A stretch of 64,000 bases of DNA from assembly GCF_024129865.1 (NCBI RefSeq), contig NZ_JAMYFE010000103.1, forward strand, positions 1 to 64,000. Direction: 5' to 3'. Position 1 is the stretch's first letter, and the number at the start of each line of letters is the position of its first letter. Shown here one piece after another: positions 8,963-18,683 of this stretch. Source of the DNA: Stieleria tagensis (GTDB taxonomy: Bacteria > Planctomycetota > Planctomycetia > Pirellulales > Pirellulaceae). The translations under genes were made by a program, and so were the position numbers. The notes beneath the pieces are model-generated. The model did not search any database. It saw only the letters and a list, made by a program, of their open reading frames with translations, and was not told the DNA's origin.

Positions 8963-11900
8963 CTACTCCAGTGTCATCGTTGCATCGAGGTTTAGCAGCA
9001 CGTTGCAGAGTGCAGTCCATGCTTGTGATTGATTGCTGTCGGCAATCTCAAGGTAGTCCTTGCGAATCGTTTGAAGTTGCCGCAGTTCTTCATCACTCGG
9101 AATGCGCCCCGTGCAGGCATGCCACAACCAGCCAAGCTGTTCGGGTTCGGTTTGAGCCGCCTGCTGTGCCCGTTCTGAAAGGTCTTTCGCGGATGCCGCA
9201 AAGCCGGGTTCGTTAAGCGTGACCAGAGCCTGCAATGGCGTGTTGGTTCGCATCGTGCGGACTTCGCACTGATTGCGATCGGCAACGTCAAAGACCGCTA
9301 ACATCGGGTGCGGCGAGTTGCGTTTCCAAAACGTGTAGAGCGTGCGTCGATGGTTCGACATTTCATATGGCAGCTTGACAATCTTGCCGTTCTGACCGAT
9401 CACGTCATCAATGATGACCGGTGGGCCGCCTACCGTGTTATCGAGAAGCCCGCTTAGAAAGAGTGCTTGATCTCGGACGGTATGTACGGGCAGTCGAAAG
9501 CGTGGACCGCGCGCAAGATGGCGATTCGCTGGGTCACTCGCCCACATCGCTTCGCTGGCGTCGGAACTCTGTCGGTACGTTCGACTGGTAACGATTAGCT
9601 TGATCAACGCTTTCGTATCCCACCCCAGTCGTACATATTCGGTTGCTAACCAATCCAGCAGCTCCGCGTGCAGCGGTTCACCTGTTTGTGTTCCAAAGTT
9701 CTCCGGTGAATCGGTAAAGCCGCGCCCCCAAAGCGTTTGCCAAATACGATTGACGGCAACGCGAGCGGTCAACGGGTGGTCGGGATGTGTGAGCCAGTGT
9801 GCGAGAGCCAAACGGTTTGGATGCTCTTGCGGCAGCGGAGGCAAAAAATCGGGCGTGTCGGTTGCGACTTTGTCACCCAGTGAATTAAACACCCCTGCCA
9901 AGCGTATTTGTGTGTGTTTGGTTCGTCCTTCTTTCATCACCATCGTTGTGGGTGACTGAAAAATCGCTTCATCAAGTTTGGCGTGCGCAGCTATCCGAGC
10001 ATTGTACAATTCGCGTAGATAGGCTGGGAGGCTGTCGTCCTCCAGAAACGCAAGTCGCAAAGTCTCTCGTTCCGCGTGAGTTCGGTTGTTTACCGGAACA
10101 CGGGCGATCTCATTGATCGTCCTTGCATCGGCGAGTGAACGCACTTCGCTGACGTTCAATTCTCGATCATAGAACCGTAAGTCTCGAAGATCGCCAGAGA
10201 AATTCGCAAGGAATGGACTGCCGCCCAGAACCAGCTTTGCCTTGCCAGCGTTATCGGCCGAATCGTTGGTAACTGGATGCGTGCAGAGCATCGCATCATC
10301 GCTGCCATCGATGGACGCGGAATACGCGATGCCTTGCATCCGCCCGTCGCAGCGGAAGGTCACATGGTGCCACTTGCCGACCCTGAGCGTCTGGGCCGAT
10401 TCAAATTCGATGTAACTGTTTACCCACCGACATACATGACGAACTCGGATTTTCCCATTGACCCAATCGGCTTGGATTCCCTGTCGGTAGCGTTCCGGTT
10501 CTTCGACGCTTGAAAAGATCGCAGCGCCCTTGTCCGATTCTGGCCGGAACCAGAACGAAATCGTCCAGCGCCGGTTGCCAGCACACAAAGCGATTGCGTC
10601 ATTTGGTTTTTCGATCGAAGTGTTGCCATCAAGATGAAGCGGCGTTTCTGCGTAGTGGAATTTCAATCCGCGAGTGACACGCGTTTTCGGAGCGGATCTT
10701 GTTACAGATCCTTCTTCCAAGGGAACTCTAACAACATCCGCTACCTTGGACTCCCACTTCTGCTGCGCCTCTGCAATCGACGACTCGGCTGCAAGCATTG
10801 CCGCGTCCGCAGCATCTGTGGCTTGTTGCAACTGCTTCAGTCTGGCTTGTTCTTTCTGTGTCGGTGTGTGGATGTAAGGGTGCGAAGCAAGCTTGAGCGC
10901 GGAACCGGCTTCGCGGACATTGTCGAAGAAGGACAGCAATTCGTAGTACTCACGATTCTCGATCGGGTCGTACTTGTGCGTATGACAACGCGCGCAAAGC
11001 ATTGTCATTCCCATCCAGACTGTGGCAACCGTTTCCATTCGATCCGCAGCGTTTTCAAACTTGGACTCGGCGGGAATGGTTCCGCTGCCAGTGTCATAAC
11101 GGTGATTCCGCAGGAACCCTGTTGCGATCAGATAGTCTCTGGATCTGTCGTCGGCAATCCAATCGGCGGACTGCCAGTGTTGGTGCTCTTTCGGAATCAT
11201 CAAGTCGCCGGCCAACATCTGCTCGGTTAACTTGTCGAACGGAAGATTTGCGTTCAGGTTGCGGATCAACCAATCACGCCACGGCCACATGACGCGATGC
11301 CCGTCTGCCTGATACCCGTTGGTGTCTGCGTAGCGAGCTGCATCCATCCAATACCAGGCACGGTGTTCACCATACGCTTCCGAAGCCAATAACTTGTCGA
11401 CCAGCGATGATATGGCTTGATCGGGGTTTCGCTGGAAATCATCGGCAAATGCATTGCCTTCATTGGGAAGGATCGGAAGCCCGGTCAACGCGAGGCTTAA
11501 GCGGCGGGCAAGCACTCGCGGTTCAGCATCATGACGCGGTTTCAAGGATTCCGCATCCAAGTGCGAAGCGACAAAACTGTCGATTGGATTGCGAGGCCAA
11601 TTAGCGTTCACTGTCTTGGGAAGAGCCCGGGTGATTGGTGCTGCAAACGCCCAGTGTCTCTCGTACTCGGCTCCCTGATCAATCCAGTCTTTCAGTATTT
11701 GAATCTGCTTTTTCGTCGGTCTGCGTTTGGAATGTGGAGGCGGCATGACTGCGTCGGGGGCATCCGAAAGCAAACGCTCGATCAGCGAACTTTCGTTTGA
11801 TTTACCCGGTTCGATCACCCAGCCCATCGCTTCCTCTAACGCATCCAACCGCAAGTCAGCCTCGCGGCTTTCTGCGTCTGGCCCGTGGCACTCAAAGCAG

Positions 11901-12019
11901 TTGTCAGCAAGGATCGGTCGAACGTCGCGATTGAAGTCCACGTCGGCATAGACACTCGAGGCCAATGACACCACACAGCAGACCCGCACGATTCCGAAGA
12001 TGAAGTATTGGGACGGCAT
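8963..12019 (-). CDS. Planctomycete cytochrome with DUF1549, LamG insert and DUF1553
   Basis: Exported 1018-aa protein, reaction unknown. A signal peptide (cleavage near VYA, residue 25) precedes a Planctomycete cytochrome C domain with CFECH at 41-45 and MPPP at 92-95. DUF1549 spans ~145-370 (NPIDSFVASHLDAE, YWMDAARYADTNGYQ, second haem motif CARCH at 342-346). A coiled-coil-like stretch runs from 386-424, a LamG/concanavalin-like insert from ~455-650, and DUF1553 from ~740-980 (LAHWLTHPDHPLTARVAVNR, RTLYTFWKRNSPHPMLAVFD). Palindromic element C encodes residues ~424-443, exactly between the coiled coil and LamG. The ATG at 12019 overlaps the sulfatase stop (TAATG). It heads the DUF1553-DUF1501-DUF1592-DUF1552 series. 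Confidence 0.92.
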   Translation of the reverse strand: MPSQYFIFGIVRVCCVVSLASSVYADVDFNRDVRPILADNCFECHGPDAESREADLRLDALEEAMGWVIEPGKSNESSLIERLLSDAPDAVMPPPHSKRRPTKKQIQILKDWIDQGAEYERHWAFAAPITRALPKTVNANWPRNPIDSFVASHLDAESLKPRHDAEPRVLARRLSLALTGLPILPNEGNAFADDFQRNPDQAISSLVDKLLASEAYGEHRAWYWMDAARYADTNGYQADGHRVMWPWRDWLIRNLNANLPFDKLTEQMLAGDLMIPKEHQHWQSADWIADDRSRDYLIATGFLRNHRYDTGSGTIPAESKFENAADRMETVATVWMGMTMLCARCHTHKYDPIENREYYELLSFFDNVREAGSALKLASHPYIHTPTQKEQARLKQLQQATDAADAAMLAAESSIAEAQQKWESKVADVVRVPLEEGSVTRSAPKTRVTRGLKFHYAETPLHLDGNTSIEKPNDAIALCAGNRRWTISFWFRPESDKGAAIFSSVEEPERYRQGIQADWVNGKIRVRHVCRWVNSYIEFESAQTLRVGKWHHVTFRCDGRMQGIAYSASIDGSDDAMLCTHPVTNDSADNAGKAKLVLGGSPFLANFSGDLRDLRFYDRELNVSEVRSLADARTINEIARVPVNNRTHAERETLRLAFLEDDSLPAYLRELYNARIAAHAKLDEAIFQSPTTMVMKEGRTKHTQIRLAGVFNSLGDKVATDTPDFLPPLPQEHPNRLALAHWLTHPDHPLTARVAVNRIWQTLWGRGFTDSPENFGTQTGEPLHAELLDWLATEYVRLGWDTKALIKLIVTSRTYRQSSDASEAMWASDPANRHLARGPRFRLPVHTVRDQALFLSGLLDNTVGGPPVIIDDVIGQNGKIVKLPYEMSNHRRTLYTFWKRNSPHPMLAVFDVADRNQCEVRTMRTNTPLQALVTLNEPGFAASAKDLSERAQQAAQTEPEQLGWLWHACTGRIPSDEELRQLQTIRKDYLEIADSNQSQAWTALCNVLLNLDATMTLE
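10692..10745 (-). repeat. In-frame palindromic element, copy C (most diverged)
   Basis: The left arm GCGGATCTTGTTACAGATCC is well kept; the right arm (ending ACAACATCCGC) has drifted. It is translated as VADVVRVPLEEGSVTRSAP inside the DUF1553 cytochrome, in the same frame as copies A and B. Confidence 0.75.
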
Positions 12020-13326
12020 TATTTTGATTTCCTCTGGCGTTTCTTGAGATCGGGAAATCTGCTCAGCGTTGACGCTAAGAATTCTTTGGCCGCTTGCGCC
12101 TCGGGGGTGAGATCGTTTGTGATGGAGTGTTCTTCCAGTGGATCAGCTTGGAGATCGAAAAACGTACCGTTCTGGTACAGCTTCCATCGTTGGTTCCGCA
12201 CACACCAGTCAACCGGCCCGACGGTCGGAGAACTTCCACGCTTTCCGGGCGGCAGACGCTTGTCGGGCTTTCGCGGGTCGAGTGAAAGATAAATCCACTT
12301 TCGCGGTTCGGCTTGACCGCCAGTGATCCTGGTAAGAAAGTTCTGTCCATCGAACGGAATGGTCTGCGGAAGTGAGACGTCAGCGGCTTCGGCGAGTGTG
12401 GGCACAAAGTCGGTGAAATCAACAAGGTCCGCGGACTGCGTGCCGGGTGGAACATGGTCGGGCCATTTCACCACGAGCGGCACGTGGGTGCCGGCATTCG
12501 TCAACCGTGATTTGCCCCCGACAACGATTCCTGAGTCCGTTTTCGATTCAATACCTTTCACGGTTCCGTTGTCGCCGGTGAAGATGAACAGCGTATTGTC
12601 ACTCAAGTCAAGTTTCGCCAATGTCTCATCAACGCGACCAACACATTTGTCGAGATACTCAATCATGTCGCCGAAGTGTTTTCTATCCTGCCTGCCAGAT
12701 GGATCATCGGAATCAGGAGTGGCATCGAACGGTTCGTGTGTCAGCCAGATCGGGAAGTAGACAAAAAACGGTTCGTCTTTGTGGCGTGTGATAAAGTCAC
12801 AGGCAAAATCTGTGAAATAGTCGGGGCCATAGTTCTCGGTTGGCAACTCAGTGGTCGTGCCATTCTTGATGACCTTCATCCCCCAGTGACTTCGCCCCGG
12901 AGAATGAATCGCGTACTCATCGAATCCAAAGTGATCCGGGCGATTTTTTCCGAGTTGCCATTTGTGGGCAAAACAGGTTGCGTAGCCCGCGTCTTTCAAA
13001 AGGTGGCCGAACGTCCGTTGGTCGGATGCTAACTCAGAGAACCGAGTGTAGTTCCGAAAGTTGTAGAGGCCGGTCATCAGTTGTACGCGAGTGGGCGTGC
13101 ACAGCGGTTGTGCGTAGCAGTGCGTGAACCGTGCGCCATCCTTTGCGATCCGGTCAATATTTGGCGTCGCGTAAGACAGACCGCCATTGGCGCCAACACA
13201 TTCGTAGCCAAAGTCGTCCGCCATTATTAAAACGATGTTCGGTCGGTCGGCAGCGAGGCTGAGGTTGGTGAGACCCCCAATGGCCAACGCCGCACAGAAT
13301 GCCAGAACGTGAATTTGCCATCTCAT
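12019..13326 (-). CDS. Secreted sulfatase
   Basis: Type I sulfatase of 435 aa with a signal peptide (MRWQIHVLAFCAALAIGGLT, cleavage after SLAA). Metal ligands are seen in NIVLIMADDFGYE, the formylglycine motif CTPTR is at 76-80, and a C-terminal metal/active-site block reads LFIFTGDNGTVKG. HKWQLGKNRPDHFG replaces the more usual GKWHLG. It is followed by the DUF1553 cytochrome with a 1-bp overlap and lies 106 bp after the sulfatase-lyase fusion, in the same direction, so it is likely co-transcribed. The substrate is unknown. Confidence 0.93.
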   Translation of the reverse strand: MRWQIHVLAFCAALAIGGLTNLSLAADRPNIVLIMADDFGYECVGANGGLSYATPNIDRIAKDGARFTHCYAQPLCTPTRVQLMTGLYNFRNYTRFSELASDQRTFGHLLKDAGYATCFAHKWQLGKNRPDHFGFDEYAIHSPGRSHWGMKVIKNGTTTELPTENYGPDYFTDFACDFITRHKDEPFFVYFPIWLTHEPFDATPDSDDPSGRQDRKHFGDMIEYLDKCVGRVDETLAKLDLSDNTLFIFTGDNGTVKGIESKTDSGIVVGGKSRLTNAGTHVPLVVKWPDHVPPGTQSADLVDFTDFVPTLAEAADVSLPQTIPFDGQNFLTRITGGQAEPRKWIYLSLDPRKPDKRLPPGKRGSSPTVGPVDWCVRNQRWKLYQNGTFFDLQADPLEEHSITNDLTPEAQAAKEFLASTLSRFPDLKKRQRKSK

Positions 13327-13432
13327 AGAATCAACTCGTGAAAATTTATTGGCAGTGAAAAACTAACTTTGGACAACGACTTGGTTGAGTGAGCCGACGT
13401 GGCTAGCCGTGGATGCCGCGTGTAGCCTGACG

Positions 13433-16400
13433 CTAACGCGTTTGGCTGGCAGGAAGCATCTTCAAGAACTCGGCGCTTTTCGGATGTGTATGCGGCCCTT
13501 CCACCCCAGTCGCAAATTGAATCAGCAGGAGTCTCGTCTTATGGGCCAAACCGGTTGCGTTCGTATTGGACTCGATGACATTGTCCGCTAGTTTGAATCC
13601 ATTCGGACTCGGACTTGATTTCCCGATCTGAGTCAAGAACCCACCATCGGGTGCGTGCATGGTTCTCAAGAGTTCCGTGCATCGCCGAACGATCTTCACT
13701 CGTAACTCCACGTCGCAGTTCTCGCCGTTGCTTGCGAGAATGTTCAGCATGTTGACCGTGTTGTAGAGAACAATCGTGTTCTGATAGTCCGAATGAAACA
13801 GGTGATCCAGAGTGGTCGAAAGCATCTCTGTGGATCGCGGAATCGGTGAACCCGTCCCATCAAGGAACGCCGCAATCTTGTAGGTACCCGAAAGACTCGA
13901 AGTCCAATCGTCTGTCGGGGCGACGAAATAGCCGTTGTCGGACTGACGTTTCGCGATGAATTCGCGAGCGATCGAGAGCAGTTCCTCTCGCTTGTCCATC
14001 GGCAATTGATTGAACACACCTAACTCGGCCCGCAAACGAGCGCCGACCGTCCAGATTCGCCTCTCCCACGGGAGAGAATTTAGCCAAGCGGAAAATGTTT
14101 CTGGTGTTTCGTAATGTTGATAATGTTCCTTTGCGGCGGCATTGTCATCGATCCGATCGAGCGGATGTTGGTAAAGCGGCTTTGCACCACAGGTTTCCAA
14201 TGCACCGATTGACATCCCCAAAGCGCGGGTCAGCGTGTTGTGGCTGTACTGCGTTTCATAATCTGGGTCGTAAAAGAAACCGGTTGCTGGATTCTGGCGA
14301 CTCTGGAAATAGTGAATCACGCCCGCTCGGAACTTTGGCGACGTTTGCTCCATCATGCCGGTCCACTCGAGAACATGGATTGCCTTGGCAGTGGCTTCGA
14401 TGAACGGCCCAAATTGCTCGCTACGTTTGCTGCTGAGCGAATAGAAAAATCCGCCGCTGTTGGGATCGTAGACTTTCCCCCACCAAGCAAAGCAATCATC
14501 AAACTCGTGATCAAATTCCTGCAGCGCTGCTGTTAACGCCTGCGAGGATTCAGTTGTATGTTTTCCGTCTGGTTGGGCGGCTGCGTTAATCAACGTTCGC
14601 CACGTCGGGAAACGCTTCGCATCGCCTGTAGTCAAATGTCGCACGACTTGCATCAGGTCGGGATCAAAGTAACTGGCGTACTCCATCACTGCCAAGGCAT
14701 CTGTCGGTTCATACAATCGGCCGGCGCGATATTTTTCAATGCCTTCAGCCGCACGGCGACGGTCGAGTTCGACTTTCGTATTGACCCATTCAGCGTGAGT
14801 CTTTTCGCCCATCGCATAGGGCACCATGAAATCAACCGATCTTTTGAGCGATCCGCCCCTCGGAGACGTCCAGGAGTACAGCGCCAGCCCGTCATCGCCG
14901 GCCAGCATCGCCAGTTCCATCGGCGGTTTTAGTGAGCTGCCGTGATAGGTCAAACTGTCGCGATGTTTCAGGTCACGACTGCTTCCGTCGGCGTAGAGGC
15001 TCTTGCGAACAAATCGTTTCACACCTTCGTTGGCCGCCTGTGCCCAGTCGTCTCGCTCAAGAATCAGTCCCGTCAGTGCCAATAGCCGAACACTTTTGGA
15101 GTACCGGTTGGTCACATGCTGTGACTTGGCCACAGCCGGTTCGTGCAATTCGCCAATTTGCTCCACCCATGCGTCAATACGGTGCCGCTGTAATTCATCA
15201 AACGAGTCTTGCAGTGCCAGGTAGGCCACCAGCAGTGGATGAAATTTGTTTTCGTTGACATCGTTGCCGGTGGGCTTGTAGGTCTGGGCCCAGCCAGCAA
15301 TCAAGTGCCGCAGCGTCTCGGCGGTGCGTTCGTCAGCGGTCACTTGCCAGTGTCGCATCAACACCGCGATCTCGCTCATCTGATTTAAGTGTTCGACGGT
15401 TTTGATCCGCTTCGGGTCCGTATTGACCAGCCCTTCGTACTGAATCACAGCGATTGGTCTCGGTTGGGTACCGAGTAGCGGAGTCGCCTGGGATTGAATC
15501 GAAGCCGCCAAAGCAGCGGCTTCGGGATCCGTCTTCACAAGCATTCGCAACTTGGTGAGTTGCGCAGCGCTGAGCGGACTGACATCGGGAATCGAGAATT
15601 CACCAACTTCTTTTTTGTGATCCTCCGTCGAAGCCTCCCGTTGCAAAGGTGTGCGAGCAGCGATCACTCGTGATCGAAGCTGGGCTGCTAGTTTGGACAG
15701 CAGCGGACCGTCATCGGCCAGTGCCGTCGTCTCACCAGGATCAACTGAAAGATCCGTCGCGACCGCCGCAACCACGGACTCCGCGTCATTCTTATCCCAC
15801 CACTGTGTATACCGATGGTTTGCCGTACGGATTGAGTGGCCAATCGTATTGGCATTTCCGACGCGAGCTGGGTACGACGAATAGGCGCTGTTGCGAACTT
15901 CTGCGGAAGGATCACGAAGGATCGGGGCGAGCGATCGTCCCTGGAGATGCGATGGAAGAGAAATACCTGCGAGTTGGCAAAGAGTAGGATAAAGATCAAT
16001 CAGTTCGACCAGTGAAGACGATCTCGATCCTCTTTTCTGCACCATCTTGGGGTGTCGAATGATCAGCGGCACACGCGTGTCGACTTCAAAATTAGTGTGC
16101 TTGCACCAAGAAGAATGATCGCCAAGTTTCCAGCCGTGGTCACCCCATAGAATGACGATCGTATTGTCCGCAAGGCCGTTTTCGTCCAATGCGTCCAGCA
16201 GTCGTCCAATGTGTGCATCGGTAAAAGAAACACAGGCGTGATAGCCATGTAGCAGTCGCTGGTTGAGATCATCGGCCCATTGGGTGGGTGATTCGTCGCT
16301 TGGAATGTCACCATAATATTTGATCTCACCGGGATTCAGGTTGGCTGCCCCGACTGGGTATCCGGAGGGAATACCGGCATTCGGTGGCATGTGGAAATTC

Positions 16401-17269
16401 TCTCGTTGATACAGGTCCCAATACTTTTGCGGAGCGTTGAATGGTAGGTGAGGCTTGGTAAAACCAACGGCCAGAAAGAATGGCGTGTTCTCAGCCAGCA
16501 TTGTTGCGTCGATATCGGCAGCCAACGGCGCTAGCTGCGAATTCTCCAGACCACCGTCGTTCCCGACACCCGCGGCTCGCGCCGTCGGCTCATCCGAGCG
16601 TCTGCCAAGCTGGTTGATCAAGCGGACAGCAAGGTCCGCCCGCTTGCCATCGATGTACGCATCGTCTGCAACGTCATCGGATTCAGTCACAGGGCCTCGC
16701 TTGGGGCCTTTTCCTGATTCCCGAAATCGCTTTTCATTGCGATCATGCTTGGCGATATTGTCTGGATCAACCCAATGAGTCTCGTGTGCGAGATCGAACC
16801 AGCGGTGCCAGTTGTCACCATCGACCGCGTCGTGTCCAACTCGTTCGTGATAGATTTTTCCAAGGCCGAGTGTCAGGTAACCATGGTTTTTGAGATGCTG
16901 GTTGAGTGTCGTCACATCCGCGAGCTTTTTCCGCCAGTCGTTGACGTGATAGCTTCGCAGGCCGGTTGATTCGGGATACAAGCCCGTCATGAGCGAAATG
17001 CGCGAAGCACCACAGACCGCTTGGTTGCAGTAGGCGCGATCGAAACGCATTCCGCTGGCGGCAAGCCGATCGATATTCGGTGTGATCGCTTTCGTTCCAT
17101 AGCAGCCGAGTTCCGGGCGCAGATCATCGACCGCGATGAACAGAACATTGGGCCGATCCTCGGCCAGCGCGGGGACTGAAAAAGCTATCGAGACAATCGC
17201 AATCGGAAAGAAACGCAAAAACAAGTTGCGACAGGCCAAGTCAATTGATTTTCGATTCATTTGGTTCAT
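13433..17269 (-). CDS. Three-part fusion: sulfatase + alginate-lyase-like + alpha-toroid domain
   Basis: A 1278-aa exported protein, more than twice the usual sulfatase length. Residues 1-36 form a signal peptide. Residues ~38-545 are an iduronate-2-sulfatase-type sulfatase (NVLFIAVDDLRPELGCYG, formylglycine site CGASR at 86-90, GKIYH, WGDHGWKLGDHSSW). Residues ~560-890 look like an alpha-helical alginate-lyase (PF05426-type) domain: NENKFHPLLVAYLALQ, NRYSKSVRLLALTGL, and HRDSLTYHGSSLKPPMELAM near 769-788. Residues ~910-1278 form a third alpha-helical repeat domain (HYFQSRQNPATGFFYDPD, EFIAKRQSDNGYF, LRTMHAPDGGFLTQI) resembling an alpha/alpha toroid. The ATG overlaps the DUF1501 stop (ATGA). 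The predicted job is coupled desulfation and cleavage of an acidic sulfated glycan. The lyase assignment is by pattern only; the usual catalytic NNH is NRY here. Confidence 0.85.
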   Translation of the reverse strand: MNQMNRKSIDLACRNLFLRFFPIAIVSIAFSVPALAEDRPNVLFIAVDDLRPELGCYGTKAITPNIDRLAASGMRFDRAYCNQAVCGASRISLMTGLYPESTGLRSYHVNDWRKKLADVTTLNQHLKNHGYLTLGLGKIYHERVGHDAVDGDNWHRWFDLAHETHWVDPDNIAKHDRNEKRFRESGKGPKRGPVTESDDVADDAYIDGKRADLAVRLINQLGRRSDEPTARAAGVGNDGGLENSQLAPLAADIDATMLAENTPFFLAVGFTKPHLPFNAPQKYWDLYQRENFHMPPNAGIPSGYPVGAANLNPGEIKYYGDIPSDESPTQWADDLNQRLLHGYHACVSFTDAHIGRLLDALDENGLADNTIVILWGDHGWKLGDHSSWCKHTNFEVDTRVPLIIRHPKMVQKRGSRSSSLVELIDLYPTLCQLAGISLPSHLQGRSLAPILRDPSAEVRNSAYSSYPARVGNANTIGHSIRTANHRYTQWWDKNDAESVVAAVATDLSVDPGETTALADDGPLLSKLAAQLRSRVIAARTPLQREASTEDHKKEVGEFSIPDVSPLSAAQLTKLRMLVKTDPEAAALAASIQSQATPLLGTQPRPIAVIQYEGLVNTDPKRIKTVEHLNQMSEIAVLMRHWQVTADERTAETLRHLIAGWAQTYKPTGNDVNENKFHPLLVAYLALQDSFDELQRHRIDAWVEQIGELHEPAVAKSQHVTNRYSKSVRLLALTGLILERDDWAQAANEGVKRFVRKSLYADGSSRDLKHRDSLTYHGSSLKPPMELAMLAGDDGLALYSWTSPRGGSLKRSVDFMVPYAMGEKTHAEWVNTKVELDRRRAAEGIEKYRAGRLYEPTDALAVMEYASYFDPDLMQVVRHLTTGDAKRFPTWRTLINAAAQPDGKHTTESSQALTAALQEFDHEFDDCFAWWGKVYDPNSGGFFYSLSSKRSEQFGPFIEATAKAIHVLEWTGMMEQTSPKFRAGVIHYFQSRQNPATGFFYDPDYETQYSHNTLTRALGMSIGALETCGAKPLYQHPLDRIDDNAAAKEHYQHYETPETFSAWLNSLPWERRIWTVGARLRAELGVFNQLPMDKREELLSIAREFIAKRQSDNGYFVAPTDDWTSSLSGTYKIAAFLDGTGSPIPRSTEMLSTTLDHLFHSDYQNTIVLYNTVNMLNILASNGENCDVELRVKIVRRCTELLRTMHAPDGGFLTQIGKSSPSPNGFKLADNVIESNTNATGLAHKTRLLLIQFATGVEGPHTHPKSAEFLKMLPASQTR

Positions 17270-18672
17270 GCGATCAGGTCCTCAATGACCTTGCCGCCAA
17301 ATTGACTCAGCTGCTTGAAACGGCCAGCGTGGTAATACGTGAGTTTGTTGTCGTCGAGACCGAGCAGGCGCAGGAGGGTGACGTGGAAATCGCGAACGTG
17401 ATGAACTTGATCGACGGCCGTCATCCCCAACTCGTCAGTTGCTCCAATCGTGTGGCCAGCGTTGCAGCCTCCGCCAGCCAGCCAGATCGTCATAGCGTGA
17501 GGGTTGTGATCGCGGCCGTAGGCGACTCCCCCGCGAACACCGTTGTCGGGAGTGCGTCCAAACTCGCCGCACCAAACAATCAAAGTGCTATCCAGCAGGG
17601 AACGCTGTTTCAGGTCACGGATCAGCGCGGCAATGGGCTGATCGACTCCACGGATCAAATTGCCGTGCGCGCGTTCAATGTAGTCGTGACTGTCCCACGA
17701 TCCGTTGTAGAGTTGCACGAAGCGAACCCCTTTTTCGACCATCTTGCGAGCCAGCAAACACTTTCGGCCGAAGGCATCGGTTGAATCGTTGCCAATCCCG
17801 TACATCCGCTGCGTCTGTTCACTTTCGTCCGAAAGGTCGATGGCATTGGGGACTTCCGTTTGCATCCGAAACGCCAGTTCGTAGCTCTCCAGCCGAGCCG
17901 CCAGTTCCGCGTGTTGGGGATGCTCCGAGGCGTGCCGCCGGTTCATCCGGGTGAGCAGATCGAGATTCATTCGTTGTCTTTGGGAAGTGATCCCCGCTGG
18001 AGGCGAAAGATCAAGAATCGGTGATCCCTTGGGGCGTAGTGGAGTGCCCTGATAGAAGGCAGGTAGATAACCGTTGCTCCAGTTTGCGGCTCCGCCCTGT
18101 GGATAGGAAATCTCAGGCAAAACGACAAAGCCCGGCAGGTTTTGATTCTCACTACCCAGGCCGTACGTCACCCATGCGCCGATCCCGGGATCGCCGCCGA
18201 ATCGGTTTCCACAGTTCATTTGATACATGGCGGTAGGATGGTTCACACTGTCAACCTGACAACCGCGAAAGAAGCAGAGTTCGTCAGCAACAGTCGACAG
18301 GTGCTCCCACGACTCCGACATGTCCGCTCCGCTTTCGCCGTGTCGAGCGAACTTGAAAGGGCTGCGGACGTAGTATCGCGTGCCACTTTCCATCGCGGAT
18401 TTTTGCTCACCTTCCCGAGTGAATTCCTTGAGATGCAGTTTGTCGAGTGCTGGCTTGGGATCGAAAGTGTCGACGTGTGATGGTCCGCCTTCCATCATCA
18501 AAAAGATGCAGTTCTTTGCCTTAGCAGGCAGATGTCCTGTCTTTGCCACCATCGGATCGGGTTTTTCGTCGCCGTTGGATTCGTCGCATAGCAGCGATGA
18601 CAGTGCGATGCTTCCAAGCGATGTGCCGAGTCGAAACAGGCTGTCGCGACGATTGATAGGGGGGATGTTCAT
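17266..18672 (-). CDS. DUF1501 protein, Tat-type export signal
   Basis: DUF1501 family member of 468 aa. The leader has twin arginines (PPINRRDSLFRLGTSLGSIA). Family blocks are intact: FLMMEGGPSHVDTFDPKPAL near residue 57, YQMNCGNRFGGDPGIGAWVT, LPGFVVLPE, VRFVQLYNGSWDSHD, LIVWCGEFGRTPDNG, GRDHNPHAMTIWLAGGG, and HDFHVTLLRLLGLDDNKLT. It lies 11 bp after the DUF1553 cytochrome and overlaps the sulfatase-lyase fusion by 4 bp, so the three are one transcriptional unit under the sigma-FecR pair. The reaction is not known. It serves as the reference for judging the shortened DUF1501 at 48992-50293. Confidence 0.93.
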   Translation of the reverse strand: MNIPPINRRDSLFRLGTSLGSIALSSLLCDESNGDEKPDPMVAKTGHLPAKAKNCIFLMMEGGPSHVDTFDPKPALDKLHLKEFTREGEQKSAMESGTRYYVRSPFKFARHGESGADMSESWEHLSTVADELCFFRGCQVDSVNHPTAMYQMNCGNRFGGDPGIGAWVTYGLGSENQNLPGFVVLPEISYPQGGAANWSNGYLPAFYQGTPLRPKGSPILDLSPPAGITSQRQRMNLDLLTRMNRRHASEHPQHAELAARLESYELAFRMQTEVPNAIDLSDESEQTQRMYGIGNDSTDAFGRKCLLARKMVEKGVRFVQLYNGSWDSHDYIERAHGNLIRGVDQPIAALIRDLKQRSLLDSTLIVWCGEFGRTPDNGVRGGVAYGRDHNPHAMTIWLAGGGCNAGHTIGATDELGMTAVDQVHHVRDFHVTLLRLLGLDDNKLTYYHAGRFKQLSQFGGKVIEDLIA

Positions 18673-18683
18673 CGTTCAGGCAA

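Noticed and set aside
13327-13432. Palindrome-like stretch (CTAGCCGTGG...ACGCTAACGC) as an intergenic repeat
   Set aside because: It resembles repeats I recall from planctomycete genomes, but only one weak copy is present here and the arms do not pair well.
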